NCBI RefSeq assembly: GCF_001748365.1
Contig: NZ_BDHH01000016.1
Coordinates: 2,685-66,684, forward strand
Direction of reading: 5' to 3'
From: Fusibacter sp. 3D3
GTDB taxonomy: Bacteria > Bacillota > Clostridia > Peptostreptococcales > Acidaminobacteraceae
Length of the DNA stretch: 64,000 bases
A program made the translations under genes and the position numbers. Position 1 is the stretch's first letter, and the number at the start of each line of letters is the position of its first letter. Shown here piece after piece: positions 34,817 through 44,216 of this stretch. The notes beneath the pieces are model-generated. The model saw only the letters and a program-made list of their open reading frames with translations. It searched no databases and was not told where the DNA came from.

Positions 34817-36385
34817 ATGAGAAAATTAATATTAATAGTGGTTTTAATGGTGGGCATCATGATTTCATTATCGGGATGCGGTACAAAAGAGAAACTCATC
34901 ATCATTTCTGGTTCTGAAAACGAAACCCTTGAACCTATTTTAGAGTCTTTTCAAAAGCAATATGGCATTGAAATTGAGATGAAATATGAGGGTTCAGTTG
35001 ACATGATGATGCAAATGCAAACAGATGAAATCCTTCAATATGATGCCATATGGCCAGCTAACAGTCTCTGGATCGCTATGGGGGACCAAGAGCACAAGAT
35101 TAAACACACCACATCGATTATGACTTCACCAATCGTTATTGGTGTGAGAAAAAGTCTCGCTGAAGATTTAGGACTGGTTGACAAGGAAGTTTCCATAAAA
35201 GATTTACTGACCCTAATCAACAATGACAAATTGAAATTTATGATGACATCAGCAACGCAGTCGAACTCAGGTGCATGCGCTTATATTGGATTTATAAATG
35301 CATTACTGGGCAATCCTGATACGATCACACTTGAGGATTTAAAAAATGAACAACTCACTTCCGACATCACCCATCTACTGAGTGGCATCAACCGTTCATC
35401 TGGCAGTTCTGGATGGCTTAAGTCATTATTTTTAGAAGGCCATTATGATGCTATGATCAATTATGAAGCTTTGATTATAGAAACAAATCAAGCATTAGTG
35501 AAGGCCAATAGAGAACCACTTTACGCCATTTATCCTTATGATGGCTTGGCCGTCGCAGATTCACCACTTGGCTATGTCAATAACGGTGATAAAAAGAAAG
35601 AAGAGGCATTTTTACAGCTTCAAGAATACTTGTTGAGTGATGCTGTACAAAAGGAAATTCTTGCACTTGGAAGGCGTACTGGTTTTGGCGGGACGGTTAC
35701 AGGTGCCAACAAAGAGATTTTTAATCCTGAATGGGGGATCGATGCAGGGAAAACCATATCCGGCATACGTATGCCAAGTGCTGAAGTCATCAGTGAAGCG
35801 TTATTGCTCTATCAAACTGAATTTAAAAAACCGAGTTTTACCGTATATTGTTTAGATTATTCAGGCAGTATGGAAGGCGAGGGCGAAGAGCAACTTAAGC
35901 AAGCGATGGCGATGATCCTTAACCAAGAGATTGCATCAAAATATTTGCTTCAATCAACTCAGAAGGATATCACAATTATCGTGCCGTTTAATCATGATAT
36001 TATTGATGCGTGGGCAGTTGAAGGGAACGATCAATCAAAGCTCAACGAATTGATCGATAGAATTAATGACTTAAAGCCTGATGGCGGAACGGATATTTAT
36101 ACCCCTTCAATGTATGCGCTTGATCTTATTTCCCAAAACAAATATGAAGACTATATTCCTGCTGTCGTTTTACTTACAGATGGCAACTCAAACGAAGGGC
36201 GATCTTTTGATGCGTTAAAGCAGCACTATGAAGATATTGGTGTGGATATTCCAATATTCTCAATTCTCTTTGGGGATGCGTCAGAAGATCAATTGAAAGA
36301 AATCGAAAAACTTACATTGAGTCGTATTTTTGATGGCAAAGAGGACCTAATCAGTGCTTTTAAAAAAGCAAGGGGGTACAATTGA
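34817..36385 (+). CDS. Lipoprotein with extracellular binding-protein domain and VWA domain
   Basis: A 522-residue lipoprotein (lipobox LSGC) starting at an ATG with AGGGAG upstream. Residues about 25-320 resemble a type II solute-binding fold (IIISGSENETLEPILESFQ at the start, SNSGACAYIGFINALLG in the middle). Residues about 345-520 are a von Willebrand A domain with an intact MIDAS: DYSGS, the Thr in DGGTDIYT and the Asp in LLTDGNSNEG. It is the first gene of a four-gene operon with an XpaC-like protein, a second binding-fold protein and TelA. The combination suggests an envelope stress or anion-sensing complex rather than a classical importer, as no ABC permease or ATPase is present. Confidence 0.85.
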   Translation: MRKLILIVVLMVGIMISLSGCGTKEKLIIISGSENETLEPILESFQKQYGIEIEMKYEGSVDMMMQMQTDEILQYDAIWPANSLWIAMGDQEHKIKHTTSIMTSPIVIGVRKSLAEDLGLVDKEVSIKDLLTLINNDKLKFMMTSATQSNSGACAYIGFINALLGNPDTITLEDLKNEQLTSDITHLLSGINRSSGSSGWLKSLFLEGHYDAMINYEALIIETNQALVKANREPLYAIYPYDGLAVADSPLGYVNNGDKKKEEAFLQLQEYLLSDAVQKEILALGRRTGFGGTVTGANKEIFNPEWGIDAGKTISGIRMPSAEVISEALLLYQTEFKKPSFTVYCLDYSGSMEGEGEEQLKQAMAMILNQEIASKYLLQSTQKDITIIVPFNHDIIDAWAVEGNDQSKLNELIDRINDLKPDGGTDIYTPSMYALDLISQNKYEDYIPAVVLLTDGNSNEGRSFDALKQHYEDIGVDIPIFSILFGDASEDQLKEIEKLTLSRIFDGKEDLISAFKKARGYN

Positions 36386-36990
36386 TGAAAAAAAAGGGTA
36401 TGACAGACATACTCAGCGGGTTGACGGCTGGAGGTGTTTTTTTACTGTTTTACTTATTGTTGCGTTCAAATGTATTCATATCACTTGGATTAGGTATCTT
36501 GAGTTTCATCGGAGGTCAGTTTTTGTTTCCTAAAAAAGAAGCCTCACTCGAATTCATAGTCGATGGGCTTACTCGGGCAGACGTGGATGAAGTTATACGC
36601 GCTGGCAAAGAAAAAGTCAATTCCATAGAGAAACTGAATAAATCTATTGGAAACACACAGGTTCAAGATGAAATTTATAGCATTTGTGCCACTGCGAATG
36701 CTATATTTGAAGATTTTAAAGAAGACCCTAAAGATGTTAAGACTGCAAGAAAATTTTTATCCTATTATCTGGATACCACAGAACGCATTTTAGATCGTTA
36801 TGTGATGATAAGCAATAAGAAGATAAGGGATGGCGAGATAGATGTGACACTTACCAAGGTGGAAGAAATGTTGAGTTTAATAGATGAAACTTTTAAAAAA
36901 CAAATGAGAAAACTTCTTGAAGATGATATTCTGGATTTAGATGTGGAACTTGAAGTACTTGAAAAAACCATAAAAGCGGAGGGCATATAG
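36385..36990 (+). CDS. XpaC-like membrane protein (5-bromo-4-chloroindolyl phosphate hydrolysis family)
   Basis: A 201-residue protein with two N-terminal hydrophobic segments (residues about 8-26 and 28-45) and a charged helical cytosolic region. IEKLNKSIGNTQVQDEIYSI and ARKFLSYYLDTTERILDRYV match the XpaC family pattern. In Bacillus, xpaC is next to the telA-like gene yceH/yaaN, and this operon repeats that association. The ATG overlaps the upstream TGA by one base, and the stop overlaps the next GTG, indicating strict coupling. The biochemical role of XpaC is not established; phosphatase activity was only reported as a phenotype of the family founder. Confidence 0.8.
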   Translation: MKKKGMTDILSGLTAGGVFLLFYLLLRSNVFISLGLGILSFIGGQFLFPKKEASLEFIVDGLTRADVDEVIRAGKEKVNSIEKLNKSIGNTQVQDEIYSICATANAIFEDFKEDPKDVKTARKFLSYYLDTTERILDRYVMISNKKIRDGEIDVTLTKVEEMLSLIDETFKKQMRKLLEDDILDLDVELEVLEKTIKAEGI

Positions 36991-38060
36991 TGAAAACCAA
37001 AATCATAGGAATCGCTATTTTTATAGTGATTGCAGTTATAGCCATCGTGACAATTGGCAATGGGGGGCATAAGCAAAACATAACGCTCTCGGGTTACATT
37101 GGTGGCGAAAAGCAAGGTTTTTTTGAAGATGAAGCCATTCAAAAGGTATTAAAAAATAAATATGGCATCATTGTGGACTATACAAAAGCAGGATCAGTGG
37201 AAATGGTAAGATATAATGATTATGAGAATGTTGATTTTCTCTTCCCTTCTAGTCAGATGGCCTTAGAGATTTTTAAGAGAGAAAAAGGCAGTCTGCTCAA
37301 AAAAAGTGAAAAGGTTTTTAATTCCCCCATAGTAATTTACAGTTGGGATGAAGTTGCTTCTGCACTGGAAACAGAAAGCTATGTGACAAAGAGAGGCGAT
37401 ACGCTTTATCTATCTGACTTTCAGGGTCTTATCAAAGGGATAGAATCAGAAAAGACTTGGAAAGATATAGGACTTAGTTTATACGGTAAGATCAATATTA
37501 TCTGCACTGATCCAAACAAGTCGAATTCAGGCAATATGTATCTAGGGCTTTTAAGCAATGTACTCAATAACTTGGAATTGGTTGAAACAGATGATGTGAA
37601 CACCGTGGGCCCTAGGGCAAAAGCAATTCTAGACAAGCTTGGCTATATGGATTATTCATCAGGTAATTTGTTTTCCAGTTATATAGAAAAAGGGATGGGT
37701 AATGGGCCGTTAGTTGTTGGCTATGAGAATCAGTTGGTTGAATTTGCTTTAGATAATCCAGATATTTGGGAGAAAGTAAAAAATCGCGTGGCAATTCTGT
37801 ACCCAGAACCTACGATTTGGTCGGAACATACGGTGATCGCATTAAGTGATCATGGTAAATTGCTGATAGAAGCCTTACAGGATGAAGAAATTCAAAAAAT
37901 GGCATGGGAGAGACATGGTTTTAGAACAGGGCTTGTAACCAGTGATGCTGATCAAGAAATTATTAAGACCGTCGGTATACCTGAGAATATAGACAGTGTT
38001 ATGCCACTGCCAAAGGCGGACGTTATGGAAGCGTTAATGCAGATTTTTGAAGAACAGTAA
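36990..38060 (+). CDS. Membrane-anchored extracellular binding-fold protein
   Basis: A 356-residue protein that starts at a GTG overlapping the preceding stop, with GGAGG upstream. It has one N-terminal membrane anchor (IIGIAIFIVIAVIAIVTIG) and an extracellular domain. ITLSGYIGGEKQGFFEDEAI, the YTKAGSVEMVRYND region and DPNKSNSGNMYLGLLSNVL parallel segments of the upstream VWA lipoprotein (SNSGACAYIGF), so the two binding domains are paralogues. It lacks a VWA domain and a lipobox. In this operon it probably works with the VWA lipoprotein at the outer face of the membrane; ligand unknown. Confidence 0.8.
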   Translation: MKTKIIGIAIFIVIAVIAIVTIGNGGHKQNITLSGYIGGEKQGFFEDEAIQKVLKNKYGIIVDYTKAGSVEMVRYNDYENVDFLFPSSQMALEIFKREKGSLLKKSEKVFNSPIVIYSWDEVASALETESYVTKRGDTLYLSDFQGLIKGIESEKTWKDIGLSLYGKINIICTDPNKSNSGNMYLGLLSNVLNNLELVETDDVNTVGPRAKAILDKLGYMDYSSGNLFSSYIEKGMGNGPLVVGYENQLVEFALDNPDIWEKVKNRVAILYPEPTIWSEHTVIALSDHGKLLIEALQDEEIQKMAWERHGFRTGLVTSDADQEIIKTVGIPENIDSVMPLPKADVMEALMQIFEEQ

Positions 38061-38084
38061 AAAAACAATTTGGAGGAACCCAAT

Positions 38085-39185
38085 ATGGAGCATTTAACAT
38101 TAGCAAATCAGTCATTAACATCCATTGATACCATGACAAAAGAAATTACTGAATATGAAAAAATGAGTTCTCAAGAAAAATCCAAAGTGGATAAAATTGT
38201 TGCAGACATGGATTTATCAGACTCTGCCGCTGTTTTACAATTTGGATTACAAGCTCAAAGTAATATCTCCAATTTTTCAAACAACATTTTAAATCAAGTG
38301 CGATCTAAAGACAGTGGGGCAGTTGGTGAAATTCTCTCGAATCTCATCGTGAATGTCAAAAATATTGAAGTCGATCAGATAGGCGGCAGTCACGGCTTTT
38401 TAGGATTGTTTGACGGCTTTAAGAAATCCGCTCAAAAATTCATGGCAAGGTATGAAAAAATTGGTGTTCAGATTGATAAAATTGTAGACGAACTGGACAA
38501 ATCGAGAATGCAACTTCTCAAAGACATCACACTTTTAGACAATTTATACGCTAAAAATCTGGAGTATCACAGGGAACTGGAATACTATATTATTGCGGGT
38601 GAAAAAAAGATAGAAGAACTTAAAAACGTTACGATTCCAGACCTGAAATCGAAAGCTATGGAAAGCGGTGACCCAATTGAGGCTCAAATCGTCAATGATT
38701 ATAACCAGATTCTAAACCGTTTTGAAAAGAAGGTCTATGACTTGAAATTGAGTCGCGCCATTGTGCTCCAAACTGGGCCACAGGTTAGATTGATCCAAGG
38801 CAATGACCAAGTATTGGTTGAGAAAATTCAGAGTTCAATTTTAAATACCATACCACTTTGGAAAAATCAGATTGTTATTGCCATTTCGCTTTTTAGACAA
38901 GAGAAAGCACTTAAACAGCAAAAAGAAGTTTCTAAAACAACGAATGAGCTACTGCTTAAAAACTCAGAATTGCTTAAACAAAATTCGATAGAAGTTGCAA
39001 AAGAATCTGAAAAGGGTATAGTAGAAATAGAGACATTGAAGAAAGTCAATCAAGATCTGATAGACACAATCGAAGAAACGCTTAACATCCAAAAAGAAGG
39101 CAGTGAAAAACGTAAACAGGCCGAAGTAGAACTTAAAGAAATGGAAAAGCAACTCAAGGAAAAATTGATTGAAATTCGGGAATAG
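38085..39185 (+). CDS. TelA / toxic anion resistance family protein
   Basis: A 366-residue cytosolic, almost entirely helical protein of the TelA (KlaA/YceH) family. Typical strings are GFLGLFDGFKKSAQKFMARYEKI, VQIDKIVDELDKSRMQLLKDI, TLLDNLYAKNLEYHRELEYYI and VRLIQGNDQVLVEKIQSSIL. The family is linked to tellurite and other toxic-anion or envelope stress phenotypes and usually travels with XpaC-like proteins. RBS TTGGAGGA before the ATG at 38085. It is the last gene of the operon; a terminator follows within 5 bases. Confidence 0.93.
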   Translation: MEHLTLANQSLTSIDTMTKEITEYEKMSSQEKSKVDKIVADMDLSDSAAVLQFGLQAQSNISNFSNNILNQVRSKDSGAVGEILSNLIVNVKNIEVDQIGGSHGFLGLFDGFKKSAQKFMARYEKIGVQIDKIVDELDKSRMQLLKDITLLDNLYAKNLEYHRELEYYIIAGEKKIEELKNVTIPDLKSKAMESGDPIEAQIVNDYNQILNRFEKKVYDLKLSRAIVLQTGPQVRLIQGNDQVLVEKIQSSILNTIPLWKNQIVIAISLFRQEKALKQQKEVSKTTNELLLKNSELLKQNSIEVAKESEKGIVEIETLKKVNQDLIDTIEETLNIQKEGSEKRKQAEVELKEMEKQLKEKLIEIRE

Positions 39186-39186
39186 T

Positions 39187-39216
39187 AAAGAGGGGGGAGT
39201 GATCCCCTCTTTTGTT
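39187..39216 (+). terminator. Terminator of the VWA/XpaC/TelA operon
   Basis: AAAGAGGGG and CCCCTCTTT form a 9-bp stem (39187-39195/39204-39212) followed by TGTTTT. Confidence 0.8.
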
Positions 39217-39351
39217 TTAATGCATCACAGACGATACGTTTATAGAGCGCATGGTCTTAGGATCATAATTAAAGTAGGTTGGGTTTTACAAAAGTCGGTG
39301 CCTGATAAACGGAGAAATTATCAGATTTGAAACCCAAAAGGAGGGCAAAAT

Positions 39352-39591
39352 TAAAAATAAAACGGTGCAGACAGTCATTCAAATGAATGATAGTCATGCC
39401 TATTTTGATTTACATACGGACCGTCGATTTTCAAGAAAAGGGCATCAGATGTAATTGAGCAAGGCGTCCCGCGGAAATATGGAATCCAAAGAAGTGAAAT
39501 GAAAATACATGCAGTTGAGGTCGTGCAAGCATACCTAGTGAAGCATAAACCCTTGCATGCAGAACTTCGTGGAACGTACATCCGCATTTAG
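39352..39591 (+). pseudogene. Metallophosphatase/5'-nucleotidase remnant (N- and C-terminal ends only)
   Basis: TVQTVIQMNDSHAYFDLH is the start of the bifunctional metallophosphatase/5'-nucleotidase family (metal-binding MNDxH). Soon after, in another frame, IEQGVPRKYGIQRSEMKIHA, then VQAYLVKHKPLHAELRGTYI and a stop represent the C-terminus of such an enzyme. About 400 residues between them are missing, so this is an internal-deletion pseudogene. GGAGG at 39340 is the old ribosome binding site. Confidence 0.7.
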
Positions 39592-39699
39592 TTATAACTT
39601 CAATATCTGAGCGATAAACACAAAAATGTTTCCATATACATTTATTGGGTATAAACTATAGGTGAGACAAGTTTAACTTGTCGTTAGAGGAGGGTTTAT

Positions 39700-41244
39700 A
39701 TGCCAGATATAGATTTGTCAAAATTCGAGAAAGTTGTAACCGTTCGGACTATTAAGAGAGCGGATTTTGAAGCGATTATCAATCTACAGAAGTTATGTTT
39801 TCCAAATATGGAGCCGTGGACAGTTTCGCAGTTGGAAAGCCACTTGAGTATTTTTCCAGAAGGACAAATTTGCGTTGAATTGGAAGGGATTATTATCGGT
39901 TCTAGTTCAAGTTTGATCATCAATTTTGATGAATATAATGATCAACATTCATGGGCTGAAATAACAGCAAATGGTTATATAACGAATCATAATACTGATG
40001 GAGACAATCTTTATGGAATAGAAGTAATGGTTCATCCAGACTATAGAAATATGAAAATTGGTAAAAGGCTCTATAAAGCACGACAAGAACTTGCAGATGC
40101 ATTAAATCTAAAAAGCATTGTTATTGGCGGTCGAATTCCAGGCTACGTTAATTATGCTGATAAAATGACTGCAAAAGAATATGTGAGGGAGGTCATCTCT
40201 CTCAATCTTTATGATCCGATTTTGACATTTCAATTGAGTAGCGGATTTGTTTTAAAGCGTATTATCAAGAAGTATCTACCTGATGACCGTGCATCGCTTC
40301 AATATGCGACGCTCATGGAATGGAATAACATAGAGTACCAGTCAACCAATTCACATCACTTTAAAACAGCCTTTCCTGTGCGCATTTGCGTCATCCAGTA
40401 CATGATGAAAAAAATCAATTCCTTTGAAGAGTTTGCGCATCAATGTGAGTACTATGTGGATGTCGCCTCTAACTACAAATCTGATTTTGTGGTTTTTCCT
40501 GAAATATTCACCACACAGCTTTTGTCGTTTATGGATCAAGACACACCGAGTTTATCGGTGCGAAAATTGACCACTTTTACAGAGCGCTATATTGAAATTT
40601 TTACACATTTTGCTGTTAGATATAACGTGAATATCATTGGAGGCTCTCATTTTGTTGAAGAAGAGGGGATGATTTATAATATTTCGTACCTCTTTAGACG
40701 AGATGGCACTATTGAAAAACAGTATAAGCTGCACATAACACCAAATGAACAGCAGTGGTGGGGGATTTCAACTGGGGATGAGATCAATGTATTTGATACA
40801 GACTGTGGTAAAATTGCGATTCTTATATGTTATGATATTGAGTTTCCGGAGCTTGCTCGTATTGTCACTGAGAAGGGTGCTAATATTATTTTCACACCTT
40901 TTTGCACGGATGAGCGACAAGGCTACATGCGAGTGAGATACTGCGCTCAGGCGAGAGCCGTCGAAAATCAAGTCTATACGGTTATCGCGGGCACTGTGGG
41001 CAATTTGACACATGTTGAAAACATGGATATCCAGTATGCCCAATCCGCCATTTTTACACCTTCAGATTTTTCTTTTCCAAGGGATGGCATAATGGCGGAG
41101 TGTACCCCTAATCTTGAGATGGTTATTGTAGGGGATCTTGATCTTGAATTATTGAAGCGCTCAAGAAAATCTGGAACCGTTACTTTGCTAAACAATAGAA
41201 GACTGGATCTTTATGAGGTAAAAGAGCACAATCTTAAGACTTGA
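39700..41244 (+). CDS. GNAT acetyltransferase fused to nitrilase/carbon-nitrogen hydrolase
   Basis: A 514-residue two-domain cytosolic enzyme. The GNAT domain (about 1-210) contains YGIEVMVHPDYRNMKIGKRLY, the acetyl-CoA-binding region. The nitrilase domain (about 225-505) has a complete Glu-Lys-Cys triad: Glu in FPEIFT, Lys in KQYKLHITPNE and Cys in LICYDIEFPE. This fusion is a recurring architecture in bacteria, and the substrate is not established. RBS AGAGGAGG. It is preceded by a nucleotidase remnant and followed by about 220 bases before the CorC remnant. Confidence 0.92.
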   Translation: MPDIDLSKFEKVVTVRTIKRADFEAIINLQKLCFPNMEPWTVSQLESHLSIFPEGQICVELEGIIIGSSSSLIINFDEYNDQHSWAEITANGYITNHNTDGDNLYGIEVMVHPDYRNMKIGKRLYKARQELADALNLKSIVIGGRIPGYVNYADKMTAKEYVREVISLNLYDPILTFQLSSGFVLKRIIKKYLPDDRASLQYATLMEWNNIEYQSTNSHHFKTAFPVRICVIQYMMKKINSFEEFAHQCEYYVDVASNYKSDFVVFPEIFTTQLLSFMDQDTPSLSVRKLTTFTERYIEIFTHFAVRYNVNIIGGSHFVEEEGMIYNISYLFRRDGTIEKQYKLHITPNEQQWWGISTGDEINVFDTDCGKIAILICYDIEFPELARIVTEKGANIIFTPFCTDERQGYMRVRYCAQARAVENQVYTVIAGTVGNLTHVENMDIQYAQSAIFTPSDFSFPRDGIMAECTPNLEMVIVGDLDLELLKRSRKSGTVTLLNNRRLDLYEVKEHNLKT

Positions 41245-41456
41245 TGTAGTGGATATGTTCCTATATGTATTCATGGCTGTTTTGAAGGTGTGCTATGAGA
41301 TTGACGTCCCATAGAGATTGAGGTAAAATATTAAGGTAAGACTAATAAGAATTAAAACTTCATTTTACAACTTTAGGCCGTGATGCAATGAGTGTGCTTT
41401 GTTTTTGCGGTCTTTTTTGTTTCAAAATTATAAAAGGATGAAGGTTTGATTACTAA

Positions 41457-41895
<439 letters not shown>

Positions 41896-41927
41896 TTTCA
41901 TTATATTTTGTAAGATTGGAGAAACAA

Positions 41928-43007
41928 ATGGAAGCACAGTACGACAAGAAAAAGCAATTTATTGTCAATATAATTTATATTTTTCTGATCACGTCAATCA
42001 CATATGTTATTCTAAAATATGCATTTCCTTTGATCAGCCCTTTTATCTTGGCATTCATTATTGGATATTTGCTGAAGAAGCCAGCAAAAGTGATTGCCTT
42101 AACGCTCAAAGTGCCGCGTAAGCTTGTGTCATTTTTACTTGTTTTAGTTTTTTACAGCACGGTGGGTGTTCTTGTATTCTTGATTGGGGTTAAACTCATC
42201 ACAACAATTTCTGCTGTGATCTCTGCATTGCCAACAATCTATGAAAACAAATTGGGACCCTACCTGATTTCAGCATTTGATGGTATCGAAAACACGATAG
42301 TCCTTTTGGATCCCGCACTTGTGGAAGTTCTAAATGAAGGTTTTAACCAGTTTGTAAACGCACTTGGAGAAAATATTACCAATATATCATTGACGATCGT
42401 AGGCTCTTTGTCAGGGATTGCGTCATCGTTGCCTTCTTTTTTAATAAAAATGATGTTAATGATCATATCAACATTTTTTATTGCTATGGATTTTGATGTT
42501 CTATCCACCTTTATATTAAGACAGTTTTCTACACGTGGAAATGAGATCATCCAAACAATCAAACAGTATATGGCGAACACAATCTTTGTGGTGATGCGCT
42601 CTTATGCTCTGATCATGTCCATTACATTTGTAGAACTATCTATAGGGCTTTCTATTATAGGCATACAAAATGCAATACTCATTGCACTTGTTGTAGCGAT
42701 ATTTGATATATTACCTGTGCTTGGAACGGGTGGCATTATGATTCCATGGACAATTATTACATTTTTGCGTGGAGATTATCCAATGGCCATTGGGTTGCTG
42801 GTTGTGTATGTCTTTGTAACAATCGTCAGAAATATTCTAGAGCCAAAGATTGTTGGCGGTCAGCTGGGCTTACACCCTGTAGTTGCACTCATGAGTATGT
42901 TTGTAGGTGTTAAACTATTGGGCGCTATTGGTTTATTTGGATTTCCGATTACGATTTCTTTATTAAAACATTTAGATGATACAGGTACCATTAAACTGTT
43001 TAAATAA
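41928..43007 (+). CDS. AI-2E family (YtvI/PerM) transporter
   Basis: A 359-residue membrane protein with about eight helices, in the UPF0118/AI-2E exporter family. ISPFILAFIIGYLLKKPAKV near the start, and GTGGIMIPWTIITFLRGDYP and NILEPKIVGGQLGLHPVVALMSMFVG near the end, are conserved family segments. The ATG at 41928 is preceded by TTGGAG. Family members move small molecules or ions (some are Na+/H+ antiporters); the ligand is unknown. A closely similar but broken copy lies at 57541-58263. Confidence 0.9.
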   Translation: MEAQYDKKKQFIVNIIYIFLITSITYVILKYAFPLISPFILAFIIGYLLKKPAKVIALTLKVPRKLVSFLLVLVFYSTVGVLVFLIGVKLITTISAVISALPTIYENKLGPYLISAFDGIENTIVLLDPALVEVLNEGFNQFVNALGENITNISLTIVGSLSGIASSLPSFLIKMMLMIISTFFIAMDFDVLSTFILRQFSTRGNEIIQTIKQYMANTIFVVMRSYALIMSITFVELSIGLSIIGIQNAILIALVVAIFDILPVLGTGGIMIPWTIITFLRGDYPMAIGLLVVYVFVTIVRNILEPKIVGGQLGLHPVVALMSMFVGVKLLGAIGLFGFPITISLLKHLDDTGTIKLFK

Positions 43008-43065
43008 GGTGATTAATGGAATTAGTAGGTTTATGGACTAGAATTGGTCTAAAGGGAGTAATGAG

Positions 43066-43392
43066 ATGAAAAGAAGAATGAAAGTAGCGCTTGTTGGTGG
43101 CGCTTTGCTAGGATTTTTGTGTGTGGTTGGGGCTTATATCCGCTCTGATTTTACAGCTTCACCGACTTTTGTGTTTTCATTGTGGTATAACCGCGTTATC
43201 TTAGGTCTAGTCGTGGGTGCGCCATGGGTCGAAAAAGGGAGACGCAAAGTATTGTTTCGTGGCGCTTTGCTAGGTCTTTTAATCTCCTTTGCATTTTACA
43301 GCTCAACGGGATTTCAAGATCCTATAAGCTTTGTGGCTGGAATTGTATATGGGATGATATTGGAAGGCTGGCTCAGCCGATCTGAAAAGTAA
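43066..43392 (+). CDS. Small membrane protein, unknown
   Basis: A 108-residue protein with about three to four hydrophobic segments (VALVGGALLGFLCVVGAYI, VILGLVVGAPWV, FRGALLGLLISFAF, ISFVAGIVYGMILEGWL). I do not recognise it. The repeated GALLG motif suggests an internal duplication of a helical hairpin. RBS GGGAG. It follows the AI-2E gene by 58 bases and may be cotranscribed. Confidence 0.7.
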   Translation: MKRRMKVALVGGALLGFLCVVGAYIRSDFTASPTFVFSLWYNRVILGLVVGAPWVEKGRRKVLFRGALLGLLISFAFYSSTGFQDPISFVAGIVYGMILEGWLSRSEK

Positions 43393-43420
43393 ATGGAAGC
43401 GTAATTTTTTTAACACGATG

Positions 43421-43492
43421 GTGCTGTTGCAAAATAGCCCTCAAATAGAAAAAGGACTATGGCAAATCAGATTTGTTATAGTCCTTTTTTAG
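43421..43492. mobile_element. Second copy of the GCTGTTGCAAA MITE (right end missing)
   Basis: GCTGTTGCAAAATAGCCCTC and the following 50 bases match 25450-25525 almost exactly, including the internal hairpin and T-run, but the right inverted repeat is absent. It may also act as a terminator for the preceding gene. Confidence 0.75.
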
Positions 43493-43508
43493 TCCTATAA
43501 ATATTTAA

Positions 43509-43529
43509 AACTGGCTCGAAGAGCCAGTT
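43509..43529. repeat. Perfect hairpin without T-run
   Basis: AACTGGCTC-GAA-GAGCCAGTT: a 9-bp stem with a GAA loop, in the gap before the BlaI operator. Confidence 0.7.
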
Positions 43530-43640
43530 CGGATGAGTTATAATTATTTTATGACAAACAAACTAGTTCATAACAATTTTAATTCAAAATACCACTCAAT
43601 GCAACTCCGAATGCATTTTGATATGAAAACTTTTTCCAAT

Positions 43641-43740
43641 ATCAAATGTATAGGCTTCAGTAAGGGTGTGAGTGTTTCTGAATTAAGAATATGTCTTCTC
43701 TATTAAGAAGTGAGGGACATATTCCCAAGGGTTTTATAAT
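43641..43740 (-). mobile_element. Structured dispersed element, copy H (reverse orientation, degenerate)
   Basis: On the minus strand it reads ATTATAAAACCCTTGGGA, ATGTCCCTCACTTCTTAAT, then ATTCTTAATTCAG and finally TATACATTTGAT. This matches the left end, hairpin-1 5' arm, middle segment and right end of the other copies, with the central tail deleted. It is the only copy seen in the opposite direction, which supports mobility and defines both ends. Confidence 0.65.
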
Positions 43741-43761
43741 AAAAAAAATTAAGATAATATC

Positions 43762-43812
43762 TTGACAAACATCGACTGCAAATGTAGTATATTAATGTAC
43801 TGCATTTGCAGT
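43762..43812 (+). promoter_or_regulatory. Promoter with two BlaI/MecI-type operators
   Basis: TTGACA (43762-43767), 17 bases and TAGTAT (43785-43790) form a strong promoter. ACTGCAAATGTAGT (43775-43788) sits between and over these boxes, and a perfect dyad ACTGCATTTGCAGT (43799-43812) covers the expected transcription start. Both resemble the TACAnnTGTA core recognised by BlaI/MecI. Together they form a larger palindrome (CGACTGCAAATG...CATTTGCAGTCG). Autorepression by the next gene product is the obvious reading. Confidence 0.85.
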
Positions 43813-43829
43813 CGAAAGGGGTGAAAGGA

Positions 43830-44216
43830 ATGCAACGACTACCAGAATCGGAACTGGATATTATGTTGGCTTTATGGGAAATAGAGCAGCCACCCGTACC
43901 TCGTACTTATTTTGATAAAAAACTGGCACACAAGGGCTGGAGTGCAAACGCTCTCAATTCTTTTTTGTCGCGTTTGGAGGAAAAAGGTTTTCTTAAAAGT
44001 ACACGGGAAGGGAAAAACAAATATTATGTCGCTGTTGTAAAAAGGGAGGCATACTTACGCAAAGAAGGCAGAAATATTTTGCATAAGCTCTACCAAGGCT
44101 CTATAAAAAATTTTATGCTTTCGGTTACAGGACAGCAGGGCCTTGATGAAGTGGAAATTGAGGAACTGAGAGAATACCTTGACGCACTGAAGGAGGGGAA
44201 CCGCAATGAACGCTAA
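43830..44216 (+). CDS. BlaI/MecI/CopY family repressor
   Basis: A 128-residue winged-helix repressor: LPESELDIMLALWEIEQPPV opens the domain, and SANALNSFLSRLEEKGFLKS and REGKNKYYVAVV are the recognition helix and wing. The C-terminal dimerisation part has LHKLYQGSIKNFML. Such repressors are cleaved when the paired M56 sensor is activated. The ATG at 43830 follows GAAAGG and is downstream of the double operator. Its end overlaps the sensor gene start by 11 bases. Confidence 0.93.
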   Translation: MQRLPESELDIMLALWEIEQPPVPRTYFDKKLAHKGWSANALNSFLSRLEEKGFLKSTREGKNKYYVAVVKREAYLRKEGRNILHKLYQGSIKNFMLSVTGQQGLDEVEIEELREYLDALKEGNRNER

